Positions 1-8,985 are shown, counted from the first letter of the stretch. The stretch: 64,000 bases of DNA from Desulfarculus baarsii DSM 2075 (GCF_000143965.1 NC_014365.1:3437501-3501500); one strand, 5' to 3'. Notes: a model not told the origin generated them from the letters alone. Program-made: numbers and translations.

Positions 1-852
1 CAGGCCCTCGCTGCGCGAGCTGTTGACAAAGGCGTCGGCGGCGGCCAAAACCGCCGGCACGTCGCGGCGTTCGCCCACCAGTCGCGCCCGCCCGGCCAGA
101 CCCCGCGCCCGGATCAACTCCTCCAGCGCCGGTCGCTGATCGCCCTCGCCCACCAGCAACAGCCGCGCGTGGGGCGCTTGGACCAACTCAAAGGCCGCCA
201 GCGCCGCGGGCAGGTCTTTTTCGCGGGCCAGGCGACCCACGGCCACGATGACGAAATCATCCGGCGTCAAACCCAACTCGACCCGCACCCTGGCCCGGGC
301 CACGTCGTCGGGCCGCAGCAGATCGGTGTCGACGCCGTTGTGGATCAAGCGCAGGCGCTCTCTGGGCAGGCGATCGACCGTGGCGGCCACGGCCAAGGCG
401 TCGCCCCCCACGCAAACGGTGTAGCGACACAGCCGCCCGGCCAGGCGGCTGAGCGCCCGATAGCGCCGCTGGGGGCCCCAGGTCTGGTCGGTGCGGCTCT
501 GGCCGTGGCGCGTGCCGATCACCGGCCGGCCCAGGATCAACCCGGCCAGGCCGGCGTAGAGCATGGGGCCCTGGTTGTGGGCGTGGATGATCGCCGCGCC
601 CGTGGCCCTGGCCACGGCGGCAAGCCGCCAGGCCACCTCCGGCCGCAGGCCAGGGGCCTTGCCCAGCAGGTGCACCTTGGCCCCGACCGCCTCCACCGCC
701 GGCTGCAACGCGCCGCCGCCGCTCATCACCGCCACCTGGGCGCGCAGGCCCACCGAGGGCGCGCTACGCGCCAACTCCAACACGACCCGCTCCAGCCCGC
801 CGGTGGCCAAAGATGCGCAGACATGTAGCACGGTTATGTTTTTTTCTGTCAC
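1..852 (-). CDS. Family 4 glycosyltransferase, 3' part cut by window start
   Basis: Leftward gene running off the window; 284 codons are visible with no stop. The N-terminus reads VTEKNITVLHVCASLATGG, then LERVVLELAR. That is the usual start of the GT-B fold (first beta strand, glycine loop, helix beginning LERV) in sugar-nucleotide-dependent glycosyltransferases of polysaccharide or LPS synthesis. A second Rossmann-like stretch (IIHAHNQGPMLYAGLAG) and TRHGQSRTDQTW follow. The start is taken as GTG at 852, with GAGG five bases upstream; no better start lies upstream. A short inverted repeat (865-884) lies in its leader. It is divergent from the small membrane protein and second glycosyltransferase to its right. 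Acceptor and donor cannot be read from sequence. Confidence 0.85.
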   Translation of the reverse strand, partial: MTEKNITVLHVCASLATGGLERVVLELARSAPSVGLRAQVAVMSGGGALQPAVEAVGAKVHLLGKAPGLRPEVAWRLAAVARATGAAIIHAHNQGPMLYAGLAGLILGRPVIGTRHGQSRTDQTWGPQRRYRALSRLAGRLCRYTVCVGGDALAVAATVDRLPRERLRLIHNGVDTDLLRPDDVARARVRVELGLTPDDFVIVAVGRLAREKDLPAALAAFELVQAPHARLLLVGEGDQRPALEELIRARGLAGRARLVGERRDVPAVLAAADAFVNSSRSEGL

Positions 853-976
853 GAGCGCCTCGGTCGGTAGAAAAAATCCTACCGTTCACATGGTTGCATG
901 AGCCGATTAATAGTCATATTATTAAAATTGTCAATAAGATAGATGTTTGATTTAAGCTAATCAACGGAGGCGACTC

Positions 977-1180
977 GTGATGCGGCGTTCGCATAAATTC
1001 CTGGCCGCCATTCTGGCCTTGCTGGGCCTGACGGCCATAAGCTCCTTCGTGCCGCTTCTGGACGCTTTTTCCCACGCCAACCGCGAAGGCGGCATGATGC
1101 TGGTGCTGTCGCTGATGATCATGCTCCTCGGCCTTGGCGTGTGGCTGATTGCGCTTGCCTGGCGGCTTTATCGACGATAG
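977..1180 (+). CDS. Small two-TM membrane protein, function unknown
   Basis: A 67-residue protein with two hydrophobic segments (about residues 8-28 and 39-60), a basic N-terminus (MMRRSHK) and a basic C-terminal tail (WRLYRR), so probably an inner-membrane hairpin with both ends cytoplasmic. A strong Shine-Dalgarno (CGGAGG, 965-970) supports translation. It serves either the GTG at 977 (6-base spacing) or the ATG at 980 (9-base spacing). It lies 61 bases ahead of a glycosyltransferase in the same direction and may be co-transcribed with it. I recognise no family. Confidence 0.6.
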   Translation: MMRRSHKFLAAILALLGLTAISSFVPLLDAFSHANREGGMMLVLSLMIMLLGLGVWLIALAWRLYRR

Positions 1181-1241
1181 CATCCGAATAAAGAGGGTTG
1201 TCGTAAAAATTTCCGTTCATGGTGGAGGGCTCGGGGAAAAG

Positions 1242-2435
1242 GTGGAGCAATCGTCGCCGCAAAGCGCCGAAACCAACCGCGCCGGCGGCGTCCTGGGCGT
1301 GTTGGCCCTGACCAGCCAGTACCCCAATCCGGCCCAACCGGGAGCGGCGTCTTTCAACAGACAGCTTTTCGCGGCCTTGGCCAAGCTGTGCCGGCTGTCA
1401 CTGGTGGCTCCCACGCCGTGGCCGCTGTGGCTGCGCGGCCGAGGCGCGGGCCGGCCGGCCGCCGGTTTTCCCGTGCGCCGGCCATGCTACTTCTATCCGC
1501 CTGGTTTCGCGCGTCAGCTCCATGGCTGGTGCTATTATTTTTCGGCCCGACGGGCCGTGCTGGCGGCGGCACGCGCCTCGCGCCCGGATGTGCTGTTGGC
1601 CACCTGGGCCTATCCCGACGGCTGGGCCGGCCTGCGCCTGGCCCACGCCCTGGGCCTACCCCTGGTCCTGAAACTCCACGGCAGCGATGTCAACGACCAA
1701 CCCAACGACCCGCGCCGCCGGCCACTGATCGAGGCGGCCCTGGCCGGAGCGGCGGCGGTGGTTTGCCCCAGCCAGGCCCTGGCCCAGCGGGCGCGCGAGT
1801 TGGGCGCGGCGGCCGCGAAAGTCTTTGTCGCGCCAAACGGCGTGGACACGGCGCTTTTTCAGCCGCGCGACAAAGCCGCCTGCCGCCGCGAACTGGGCCT
1901 GGCCACCGATGGCCCGCTTTTGCTTTTCGTGGGTCGGCTGGTGGAGGTCAAGCAGCCGTGGCTGGCCATCGAGGCCCTGGGACGCCTGCCCGAGGCCAGG
2001 CTGATAATGCTGGGCGAGGGCCCGTTGCGTTCACGCCTGGCGGCCCAGGCGGCCCAGGCGGGCCTGGCCGGGCGGGTGTTCTGGGCCGGCGATCAACCCC
2101 ATGCCCAAGTGGCTCGTTTCATGGCCGCCGCCGACTGCCTCTGCCTGACCAGCCGCGCCGAGGGCTCGCCCAACGTGGTGCGCGAGGCCCTGGCCGCCGG
2201 CCTGCCCGTGGCCGCCTTTGCCGTGGGCGGCGTGCCCGAGCTGCTGACCGGCAACCCCCACGCCGCCCTTGTCACGCCCGGCGACGCGGCGGCTCTGGTC
2301 AGGGCCGTGGCCAGCCTGCTGGGCCACGCCTCTCGGCCCACGGAAGTGGCCGCCGCCAGTGGCGCGCTCTCTTGGACGGACTCGGCGGCGACGCTGTTTG
2401 GCGTGCTGCGCCGGGCGGCGGGCAAAGCGGCCTGA
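1242..2435 (+). CDS. Family 4 glycosyltransferase
   Basis: A 397-residue GT-B enzyme. The N-terminal acceptor domain carries LALTSQYPNPAQPGAASFNRQ, and KLHGSDVND precedes the linker. The C-terminal GT1 domain has LLFVGRLVEVKQPW, LGEGPLRSRL and the nucleotide-sugar signature SRAEGSPNVVREALAAG, with the E-x7-E pair expected of GT4. The start is GTG 1242, because upstream in-frame codons overlap the preceding gene and lack a ribosome site; GGAGGG lies 12 bases upstream. It probably adds a sugar to a lipid-linked or LPS glycan at the cytoplasmic face of the membrane. The nearby polysaccharide deacetylase and acyltransferase fit a surface glycan role. The exact sugar is unknown. Confidence 0.88.
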   Translation: MEQSSPQSAETNRAGGVLGVLALTSQYPNPAQPGAASFNRQLFAALAKLCRLSLVAPTPWPLWLRGRGAGRPAAGFPVRRPCYFYPPGFARQLHGWCYYFSARRAVLAAARASRPDVLLATWAYPDGWAGLRLAHALGLPLVLKLHGSDVNDQPNDPRRRPLIEAALAGAAAVVCPSQALAQRARELGAAAAKVFVAPNGVDTALFQPRDKAACRRELGLATDGPLLLFVGRLVEVKQPWLAIEALGRLPEARLIMLGEGPLRSRLAAQAAQAGLAGRVFWAGDQPHAQVARFMAAADCLCLTSRAEGSPNVVREALAAGLPVAAFAVGGVPELLTGNPHAALVTPGDAAALVRAVASLLGHASRPTEVAAASGALSWTDSAATLFGVLRRAAGKAA

Positions 2436-2770
2436 GGCGCGAATCGTAGCGGCGCATTGCCTCGCCCCTCACTTTCGGCAAAATTCGAGCAGCAAGCCGA
2501 CTTGTCGTCAACCGGTTCACGGCTAACCACTTTGTCTCTCATTTTTGCGAAATTATTGACGGTTACGCCGATAGCGGCGGCCATGCGCCAAGAATCACGC
2601 CGCGCGAGGAGGCCTCGGGCCGACGGGCGGCGTTATATTCCTTCGAGCCGTTGTTGCGCCTGATCAGGGTGTGACCGCCCGCCCATGCTCCCCGCCAAAA
2701 ACCACCGTCGCCGCGACATCGCGCAATTGCTGCGTCAGACACGCAATTCGGTCGCCACCAATGGCTGTAG
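2436..2770. other. Intergenic gap between convergent genes
   Basis: A 335-base gap between the rightward glycosyltransferase and the leftward deacetylase. I see no open frame with a credible ribosome site or protein family, no tRNA-like fold and no clear intrinsic terminator. Base composition moves from GC-rich to AT-richer toward the right. Confidence 0.5.
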
Positions 2771-3820
2771 CTAGCGCAAAAAGACGCCAGGCAATGCACA
2801 TTGACCGGCGAGCAATTGGATCTGCCTGGCCGGCTCAAAGCGATGAATATTGAAACGATCGAGGTCGTTTATGCTAGTATTTTTGCCGGCCCCAAACGAA
2901 AAAGCCACTTCGTAACCGCATTGTCGCGCCAGTTGTTTGGTTTGCGCGTCAAAATGCCGTGCTCCGCCGACTGGGTAGGCCAAGGCCAACACCGGGCGGG
3001 CGATGCGCTTTTCGATCATGGCCTTGGAGGAGGCCAGCTCTTCCATTTGTTCTTCCGGCGTTATCGTGGTCAATACGCGGTGCGTGTGAGTGTGCGAACC
3101 TATGGCGAAGTTGTTTCGCGCCACCTCGGTGATCTGGTCCCACGTCATCAACTCGGCGGCGTGCGCTCTGTGACCAGCCAAATCAACTTCGCACAGCGCA
3201 GCCAGCTCGCCCATGATGTTGACGCAGGAATGATAAGGCGTTTGCTTGAATCGGGACAGAAAATAGCGCATCGCCGGAGTTATGTTGTCGGTTAAATCAA
3301 ATTTTTCTCCATCGTAGTCAAAGCGTTTGCGCTTGGCTTGCTTCAGAATAAAAGCCACCATGTCCCACCAGCCGAGACGGCCTTCCTCCACGAGTTTGCT
3401 GGGCGCAAAAAGTATGGATGGCGCATGTATTTGTTTCAATAAAGGATAGGCTACAGAATAAACATCTTGATAGGCGTCGTCGAATGTAATCAAGGAGTAC
3501 GGTCCCTTTTCGGCCAATTCTCCCCGCAATAATTTCAGCAACCCATCCAGACTTAAAATGTTAGTGTTATTCTTCAGCCATGCGATTTGCGCTTTAAAAA
3601 TATCGCTGGTGCAACTATAAACTCCGCTGTCATAGGCGCATGACTCAATGGTCTCCTCACTGGCGGCCACGCGGTGATAGCACAGGACACTCAGGCCGTC
3701 CCGGGGCATAATTCCGCGCAACACGCCAACGGAGTCAAGCAATTTGGCGACCATCAGCTTTTTGTTTTTCATAACCTGGTTTCCAGCCACGCGTGCAAGG
3801 ATTAACATGCCTTGGGTCAT
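2771..3820 (-). CDS. Polysaccharide deacetylase family protein (NodB-like)
   Basis: A 349-residue carbohydrate esterase 4-type protein. The visible NodB motifs are LCYHRV near residue 47, LITFDDAYQD near residue 108 (the TFDD metal/catalytic-base motif) and IGSHTHTH near residue 243 (the H-x3-H metal-ligand motif), followed by ALAYPVGG. The family removes N- or O-acetyl groups from polysaccharides. No signal peptide is evident at the chosen ATG, so it may act on a cytoplasmic or lipid-linked intermediate. The start is fixed by a 4-base ATGA overlap with the upstream acyltransferase, so the two are translationally coupled. Codon use is AT-richer than in flanking genes, which suggests acquisition with the neighbour. 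Confidence 0.85.
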   Translation of the reverse strand: MTQGMLILARVAGNQVMKNKKLMVAKLLDSVGVLRGIMPRDGLSVLCYHRVAASEETIESCAYDSGVYSCTSDIFKAQIAWLKNNTNILSLDGLLKLLRGELAEKGPYSLITFDDAYQDVYSVAYPLLKQIHAPSILFAPSKLVEEGRLGWWDMVAFILKQAKRKRFDYDGEKFDLTDNITPAMRYFLSRFKQTPYHSCVNIMGELAALCEVDLAGHRAHAAELMTWDQITEVARNNFAIGSHTHTHRVLTTITPEEQMEELASSKAMIEKRIARPVLALAYPVGGARHFDAQTKQLARQCGYEVAFSFGAGKNTSINDLDRFNIHRFEPARQIQLLAGQCALPGVFLR

Positions 3821-4869
3821 ACGCCGTCGGCGTCAGCCATGGTGAAGTGCCATTTTTGTTTCGACTCGATAAGCGTCTTGCCATGGGCTGAGCTTTGTGC
3901 GGCGATAACCACGATGTCGCCGATGAGACGATAGCCGAGACGGCGGGCGATTTTGAAGTATGGCGAATTCCTGCCGCAATACAATTCAACGCCCATCGCC
4001 CCGTCTTTTGCAAGTGACTTTTCCGCCATACCCAGCATGGCGCTGAACATCTTCATATCGTCGTTCCAACACACATAGTCGCACAGGTATCCGATATGAT
4101 GGTCGCCTTGCTTTATCAGTTTACTCACGAAATAGCAGCGCGCGATGCCATTGATCATCCCCAAAAACATCCTGTAAGAATTTGGGTTGCTGTGAAAGCG
4201 CCAGTTAAGATAATCGGTGTCGCGTCCGACAAAGAATGAGTAGTCTTTTCGGCTAGTAGCCCATCGAGAGTTCAGGCCGGGAGGAAAGGATGATATCTCA
4301 TGCCAGTCGATCCGAGTGGCGTTAAATGAACCGATTTTATTTCTGGTAGCGATGACCAGCCAATATACGTTACCGAGTATTGTCGCTAACAATCTGTTGC
4401 GAACCTTGCCGGCAATTTTTGCGATCAAAAATTTCCTGTCTATCTCTTTGAACATGTCCTTAACCGATGCGCTTTCGCACCGGGGAAAGCCTAGCTTCGT
4501 TTCATAGCCGGGCAATGACTGTCTGTTTGGCGTGCCATATATCGGCGCCATGCCATTTTCCTTGGCGTAGTCTAGACAACCGCGCACCATCTTCGAGAAC
4601 AGCCCCTTACGCCGATGCGCCGGATGCGTGAAGGTGTCGCCTATTTCCGCGCCAATTGTTTCCTGGTCGTTGATGATAAGTGGTTTGACTGTCAACGAAG
4701 CGGTGGCGGCCACCTCGCCGCCGGCAATTTCTAAAATGATTTGGCCCCGACCAAATGGCGAGTTAAAAATTTTCCAGTCGTAAAACTCAGCGCTGCTTAG
4801 CTGATTTAGCTGCGGAAAATGCTTGCTCAAAAAATCCGATATTTCGCGGCTTGCCAAATTGTTGTTCAT
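3817..4869 (-). CDS. GNAT-family acyltransferase
   Basis: A 350-residue protein with an N-terminal GNAT acetyl-CoA-binding core. GAEIGDTFTHPAHRRKGLF (about residues 72-90) matches motif A, with the R-x-x-G-x pyrophosphate loop. YGTPNRQSLPGYETKLGF follows, as in the Eis/enhanced GNAT group. The second half (about residues 170-330) may be a further GNAT-like fold. It is the first gene of an overlapping pair with the polysaccharide deacetylase, so acylation of a glycan or amino sugar is the contextual guess; the substrate is not visible. GC content is clearly lower than in the rest of the window. A sigma-70-like promoter lies upstream at 4951-4980. Confidence 0.78.
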   Translation of the reverse strand: MNNNLASREISDFLSKHFPQLNQLSSAEFYDWKIFNSPFGRGQIILEIAGGEVAATASLTVKPLIINDQETIGAEIGDTFTHPAHRRKGLFSKMVRGCLDYAKENGMAPIYGTPNRQSLPGYETKLGFPRCESASVKDMFKEIDRKFLIAKIAGKVRNRLLATILGNVYWLVIATRNKIGSFNATRIDWHEISSFPPGLNSRWATSRKDYSFFVGRDTDYLNWRFHSNPNSYRMFLGMINGIARCYFVSKLIKQGDHHIGYLCDYVCWNDDMKMFSAMLGMAEKSLAKDGAMGVELYCGRNSPYFKIARRLGYRLIGDIVVIAAQSSAHGKTLIESKQKWHFTMADADGV

Positions 4870-4950
4870 GGCTACACATCCCGCGCGAACTTGGTGTGAC
4901 GCTTGCCGGCGATTTTTCCTTATACGAACGCCATCCCTTTATATTCTAGT

Positions 4951-4980
4951 ATGATATATATCATTGCTTTAGCCAGTCAA
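4951..4980 (-). promoter_or_regulatory. Promoter with palindrome over the -10, upstream of the GNAT/deacetylase pair
   Basis: On the minus strand TTGACT (4980-4975) is followed after 18 bases by TATCAT (4956-4951). The -10 is embedded in a perfect 14-base palindrome, ATGATATATATCAT (4951-4964), a plausible operator. The assignment rests on sequence match only. Confidence 0.5.
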
Positions 4981-5007
4981 GCGAGCCGTGGCCGCCGGCG
5001 CGGGCGA

Positions 5008-5643
5008 CTAATTGATGAACGGGTTGCCCTGGCGCTCTTCCTTGACGGTGGAGCTGGGGCTCATGCCATAGTGATGCCCGGGCCAGACGATGGTTTCGTC
5101 GGGCAGGGTCATGATGCGCGAGTGGATTGCCTGGCTCATCACCTTCCACGAGCCGCCGGGCAGATCGGTGCGGCCCACCGCGCCGACAAAAAGCGTGTCG
5201 CCGGTGAAGACGTGGCCCGGTGTGTAGAGGCAGATCGAGCCCGGCGAGTGGCCCGGCGTGTGCAGCACCTGCAAGGCCACTTCCTGGCCGGCGCGGATGA
5301 CGTCACCGTCGGCGACGGTCTCGTCGGCCGGCGGCGAGCCGGCGCAGCCCAGCATGCGCGCGAACTCGATGGCCTGGCGGCTGGCCATGTGCGGCGCGTC
5401 GGCCTGATGGATGACGATGGGCGCGCCGGTTAGTTTTTTCATGGCCGCGTTGCCGCAGGTGTGGTCGGGGTGTCCGTGGGTGTTGATGATCTTGACGATG
5501 CGCATGCCGTTTTTGACGGCGTGGTCGTGGATCTGGTTTTCGTTGCCGGCCGGGTCGATGACCACGGCCTCGCCGGTTTTTTCGCAAGCCACCAGGTAGG
5601 CGAAAACCTGCATGTCGCCCACCAGCAGTTGGATCACTTTCAT
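5008..5643 (-). CDS. Metallo-beta-lactamase-fold hydrolase (glyoxalase II-like)
   Basis: A 211-residue protein with the complete MBL metal-binding set. NTHGHPDHTCG is the H-x-H-x-D-H motif, followed by TPGHSPGS, FTGDTLFVGAVGRTD and WPGHHYG. This matches the glyoxalase II/persulfide dioxygenase-like branch that hydrolyses thioesters such as S-lactoylglutathione, or related thiol substrates. No rhodanese or other extra domain is present. The start is ATG 5643 (MKVIQLLVGDMQ), because CGGGAGG sits just upstream; a longer frame to 5745 exists but lacks a ribosome site. It is transcribed alone, divergently from the tectonin-like gene. The precise substrate is uncertain. Confidence 0.85.
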   Translation of the reverse strand: MKVIQLLVGDMQVFAYLVACEKTGEAVVIDPAGNENQIHDHAVKNGMRIVKIINTHGHPDHTCGNAAMKKLTGAPIVIHQADAPHMASRQAIEFARMLGCAGSPPADETVADGDVIRAGQEVALQVLHTPGHSPGSICLYTPGHVFTGDTLFVGAVGRTDLPGGSWKVMSQAIHSRIMTLPDETIVWPGHHYGMSPSSTVKEERQGNPFIN

Positions 5644-5790
5644 GCCGCCTCCCGGGGTTGGCTGGTTCGGTCTTCGAGCCAAGATAGCATGGCGCCGCGA
5701 CGGCGTCCACACAAGCGGCTTGCCAAACGCCGCCGGCTGGGGCAAACTCTATAGAACTTGTTTTGATACGTATATTATGCGGAGGACGTC

Positions 5791-6522
5791 ATGCCGCGCG
5801 GATTGCGGGTGCTTTTGTTCATCTTGTCGATCATCGCCCTTTCCACGCCGGCCCTGGCCGACTGGGAGCGCCTGCCCGGCCAGGCCACCGACATCGCCGC
5901 GGCCGGGCGTGACGAGGCCTATTGCATCGGCTCCAACCGCACCGACGGCGGCGGTTTTGGCATTTGGCGTTGGGATGGCGGCGGCTGGCAGGCCCTTGGC
6001 GGGGCGGGCGTGCGCATCGCCGCCGGACGGCGCGGCGTCTGGGTCACCAACGACCAGGGCCGCGTCTGGCGTTGGGACGGCGCGTGGCGGGCCATGCCCG
6101 GCCAGGCCAGCGATATCGGTTGCGGCGGCGGCCAGGTCTGGGCCGTGGGCGTCAGCGGTGAAAGCGGCGGCTACGGCGTGTGGCGCTGGAATCGCGGCGA
6201 CTGGGAGCGCATGCCCGGCGCGGGCGTGCGCATCGCCGTCGACGATCGCGGCGTGGCCTGGCTGGTCAACGACCGTGGCGACATCTTCCGCTGGGAGGGC
6301 ATGGGCTGGCGGCAACTGCCGGGCCAGGCCGTGGACATCGGCGCGGGCGGCGGCCGGGTCTGGATCGTCAGCCGGCGACGGGCCCCCGGCGGCTTCGAGG
6401 TCTATCAGCTCACGGGCGGCGGCTGGCGGCCGGCCGGCGGGGCCGGCGTGGCCATCGCCGTCGACGACGGCGGCCGGCCCTGGCTGGTCAACGACCGCGG
6501 CGACATCTTCCGCTGGCGCTAG
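5791..6522 (+). CDS. Secreted six-repeat tectonin-like beta-propeller protein
   Basis: A 243-residue protein with a signal peptide (cleavage after PALA, about residue 23). Six tandem tectonin-type repeats of about 35 residues follow. Odd repeats contain LPGQA-x-DI and lead to a VW-x-V strand. Even repeats contain GAGVRIA and end in VNDRGDIFRW. The set suggests a complete six-bladed propeller built from three two-blade duplications. Tectonin propellers in other organisms bind carbohydrate or lipid A, so an envelope or extracellular glycan-binding role is plausible. GGAGG at the expected distance supports ATG 5791. The lytic transglycosylase gene starts 12 bases downstream on the same strand, hinting at a joint cell-wall function. 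Confidence 0.82.
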   Translation: MPRGLRVLLFILSIIALSTPALADWERLPGQATDIAAAGRDEAYCIGSNRTDGGGFGIWRWDGGGWQALGGAGVRIAAGRRGVWVTNDQGRVWRWDGAWRAMPGQASDIGCGGGQVWAVGVSGESGGYGVWRWNRGDWERMPGAGVRIAVDDRGVAWLVNDRGDIFRWEGMGWRQLPGQAVDIGAGGGRVWIVSRRRAPGGFEVYQLTGGGWRPAGGAGVAIAVDDGGRPWLVNDRGDIFRWR

Positions 6523-6534
6523 ACGGAGCCCGGC

Positions 6535-7977
6535 GTGAGCGGCAAACGACGTTTCGGCCCGATCGGCCTGGCGGCCCTGTGGCTGGCCCTATGGGGCCTG
6601 TTCTGGCCGCCGCCGGCCCAGGCCGAACCGCCGCCCGACCTGGCCAAGGCCCGCTTCGTCGACGATCTGCCGGCCATGGAACAGCGCGGTTTCATTCGCT
6701 TTGGCGTGGCCTATTCCCCCACCTACTTCTTCTTTCAAAAAGGCCGGCCCACGGGCTACGAATACTCTCTGGCCGAAAAATACCGCCTGCGCCTCAACGA
6801 GCGTCGACGCGCCCAGGGCCAGCCGCCCGTTGACCTGCTCTTCGTGCCCATGACCCGCGACAGGCTGATCCCGGCCCTGCTGGAAGGCCGCGTGGACGTC
6901 ATCGCCGCCGGCCTGACCATCACCGACAAACGCGCGGCCCAGGCCGATTTCACCGCGCCCTACCTCGACGGCGTGGAAGAATGGATCGTCAGCGGCAAAA
7001 AAGTCGGCGGGCTGAAGAGCCTGGACGACCTGGCCGGCCGTGAGGTCTGCGTGCGCCGTTCCAGCAGCTATTTCGACAATCTGCTGCGGCTCAACCAGAG
7101 CCTGGCCGCCCGGGGGCTGCCTCCGATCAAGATCGTCCCGGCCGAGGAGACCCTGGCCACCGAGGACATCCTGGAGATGGTCAGCGCCGGCATCGTGCCC
7201 ATCACCGTGGCCGACAGCCACATGGCCGAACTGTGGGCCCAGGCCTTGCCCGGCCTGGCGCTGCACCGCAAATTGGCCTTGGCCAAGGGCGATCGCCTGG
7301 CCTGGATGGTGCGGCCGAGCAACCCCCTGCTCAAGGCCAGCCTGGACGAATTCCTGGCCGGTCGCCGGCAGTCGGCGGTCTTGAGCCGGGCCAAATTCAA
7401 AAACCACTGCCGGCCCGCTCAACGGCTGAAAAACCCGTTTTCGGCCAAGAACATGCGGCGCTACGCGCAGTGCCGGCCCTACATCGACAAGTACGCCGCC
7501 AAGGCCGGCATGGATCCGCTGCTGGTGGCGGCGTTGGCCTTCGTGGAGTCGGGCTTCAACCCCAAGGCCAAATCGCCCGGCGGGGCGGTGGGCGTGATGC
7601 AATTGCGGCCCGGCGGCAGCGGCGGCCGCCGTTACAACGCCGCCCAGTTGCAAGACCCGGAGATAAACATCCGCCTGGGCGTGGGCTATCTGGCCCAGAT
7701 TCGCGACACCTGCTTCACCGACCGCGACATGGCCGAGGAAGACCGCATGCTCTTCGCCCTGGCCGCCTACAACGCCGGGCCACGGCGGCTGTCGACCCTG
7801 CGCGAAAGGGCCTGCGACATGGGCCAAGACCCCAACGTCTGGTTCTGGCAGTCGGAGGTGGCCGCCCACAAGGTGCTCAGCGACCATTCGGTGCATTTCG
7901 TGCGCCGCGTCAACAAGATCTACGCCGCCTACAAGTTCGATCAGCGCCGCCGTCAAGGCGACTTCGCCGACAACTGA
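6535..7977 (+). CDS. mltF: MltF-like membrane-bound lytic transglycosylase
   Basis: A 480-residue protein with MltF architecture. A signal or lipoprotein-type hydrophobic N-terminus ends near PAQA (about residue 31). A family 3 solute-binding (regulatory) domain spans about 45-285 (DVIAAGLTITDKRAAQADF). A C-terminal SLT domain spans about 320-445, with catalytic Glu in AFVESGFNPKAKSPGGAVG, then VMQL and AAYNAG. The family cleaves the MurNAc-GlcNAc bond, forming 1,6-anhydro-MurNAc, in the periplasm at the outer-membrane face. Start GTG 6535 has GGAG at normal spacing. The 12-base gap to the upstream tectonin-like gene indicates an operon. Confidence 0.88.
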   Translation: MSGKRRFGPIGLAALWLALWGLFWPPPAQAEPPPDLAKARFVDDLPAMEQRGFIRFGVAYSPTYFFFQKGRPTGYEYSLAEKYRLRLNERRRAQGQPPVDLLFVPMTRDRLIPALLEGRVDVIAAGLTITDKRAAQADFTAPYLDGVEEWIVSGKKVGGLKSLDDLAGREVCVRRSSSYFDNLLRLNQSLAARGLPPIKIVPAEETLATEDILEMVSAGIVPITVADSHMAELWAQALPGLALHRKLALAKGDRLAWMVRPSNPLLKASLDEFLAGRRQSAVLSRAKFKNHCRPAQRLKNPFSAKNMRRYAQCRPYIDKYAAKAGMDPLLVAALAFVESGFNPKAKSPGGAVGVMQLRPGGSGGRRYNAAQLQDPEINIRLGVGYLAQIRDTCFTDRDMAEEDRMLFALAAYNAGPRRLSTLRERACDMGQDPNVWFWQSEVAAHKVLSDHSVHFVRRVNKIYAAYKFDQRRRQGDFADN

Positions 7978-8018
7978 ACCAAAGGCGAGCCTGGTGTTTG
8001 CGCGGGTTTGCTTGGCGC

Positions 8019-8933
8019 CTATGGGCAGGCCGCCTGGCGCTGGGCCACGGCCGGCGGCATCAGGCGCAGGGCCCGCTGGGGCAGGGCGAAGGCGGCCCGA
8101 TGCAGGGCCGGATTGTAATAGTCCAGCGGTCCCAGGGCGGCGGCCCGGGCCGGATCTGGCGGCTGAAGGGGATCGGGGCCCAGCCCGCAGATAGCCATGC
8201 CCATGACCCCCGAGGAATAGGTCGGCGCGTTGGTCAGATAATAGGCCGCGCTGTCGAACATCTCGTCCAAAAAGCCCATCACCTGGCCGATCAGCTCCTC
8301 GTACAAGAAAAAAGACTCCATCTGGGCCGCGGCCACGCCGCCGGGCCGCAGGGCCTGACGCACGCCTTCGTAGAACGGCCGGCCAAACAGCTCGGCGGCC
8401 GGGCCGATCGGGTCGGAGCTGTCGATGATGATCACGTCCAGGTCGTTTTGCTTTTGGCGCATGAACCGCGCGGCGTCCTGGTGGCGCACGGTGACCCTGG
8501 GGTCATCCAGGCTGGCGGCCAGTTCGGGCAGATGCCGGCGGCTGACCTCAACCACGGCCTGGTCGATTTCGCAGAGCACCACGTCGCGGACCTCGGGGTG
8601 CTTGAGCACCTCGCGCACCGCGCCGCCGTCGCCGCCACCGACCACCAGGACGTTCTGGGGCTCGGGGTGGGTCAACATGGGCACGTGCACCAGCATCTCG
8701 TGATAGGCCGCCTCGTCGAACAGGCACGTCTGGGGCACGCCGTCGAGCAGGAGCATGGGGCCCAACTCGCCGGCCCGCACCACCTGGACGTGTTGATAAG
8801 ACGACTGGATGTCTTCGAGGATCTCGTCTATCTGGAAGCAAGCGCGTAAGGAACCGTCGAGCTCGGGGGGCTCCAGGTAGAGCTCCCCGGCCGTGACGGC
8901 GTTAGTGGCTATCTGTCCGATTTTTTCCGGCAT
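8019..8933 (-). CDS. speE: Spermidine synthase (polyamine aminopropyltransferase)
   Basis: A 304-residue aminopropyltransferase that moves the aminopropyl group of decarboxylated S-adenosylmethionine to putrescine. Visible motifs are VLVVGGGDGGAVREVLKHP (nucleoside binding), CEIDQAVVEVSRRHLPEL, IIDSSDPIGPAAELF (catalytic Asp and substrate loop) and MESFFLYEE. Length is normal for bacterial SpeE, with a small C-terminal extension ending QRQAACP. It lies 52 bases downstream of speD on the same strand, giving the two enzymes of spermidine synthesis as one unit. Confidence 0.95.
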   Translation of the reverse strand: MPEKIGQIATNAVTAGELYLEPPELDGSLRACFQIDEILEDIQSSYQHVQVVRAGELGPMLLLDGVPQTCLFDEAAYHEMLVHVPMLTHPEPQNVLVVGGGDGGAVREVLKHPEVRDVVLCEIDQAVVEVSRRHLPELAASLDDPRVTVRHQDAARFMRQKQNDLDVIIIDSSDPIGPAAELFGRPFYEGVRQALRPGGVAAAQMESFFLYEELIGQVMGFLDEMFDSAAYYLTNAPTYSSGVMGMAICGLGPDPLQPPDPARAAALGPLDYYNPALHRAAFALPQRALRLMPPAVAQRQAACP

Positions 8934-8985
8934 CGGAGTGAACCAGCTTCAATGTCGGCCGTGCCGTGGCCCGCGGGCTGGTCAG

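Noticed and set aside
865-884. Short inverted repeat CGGTAG/CTACCG upstream of the left glycosyltransferase
   Set aside because: Only 6 bp of stem. It could be chance or a weak leader hairpin, not enough for a separate regulatory call.
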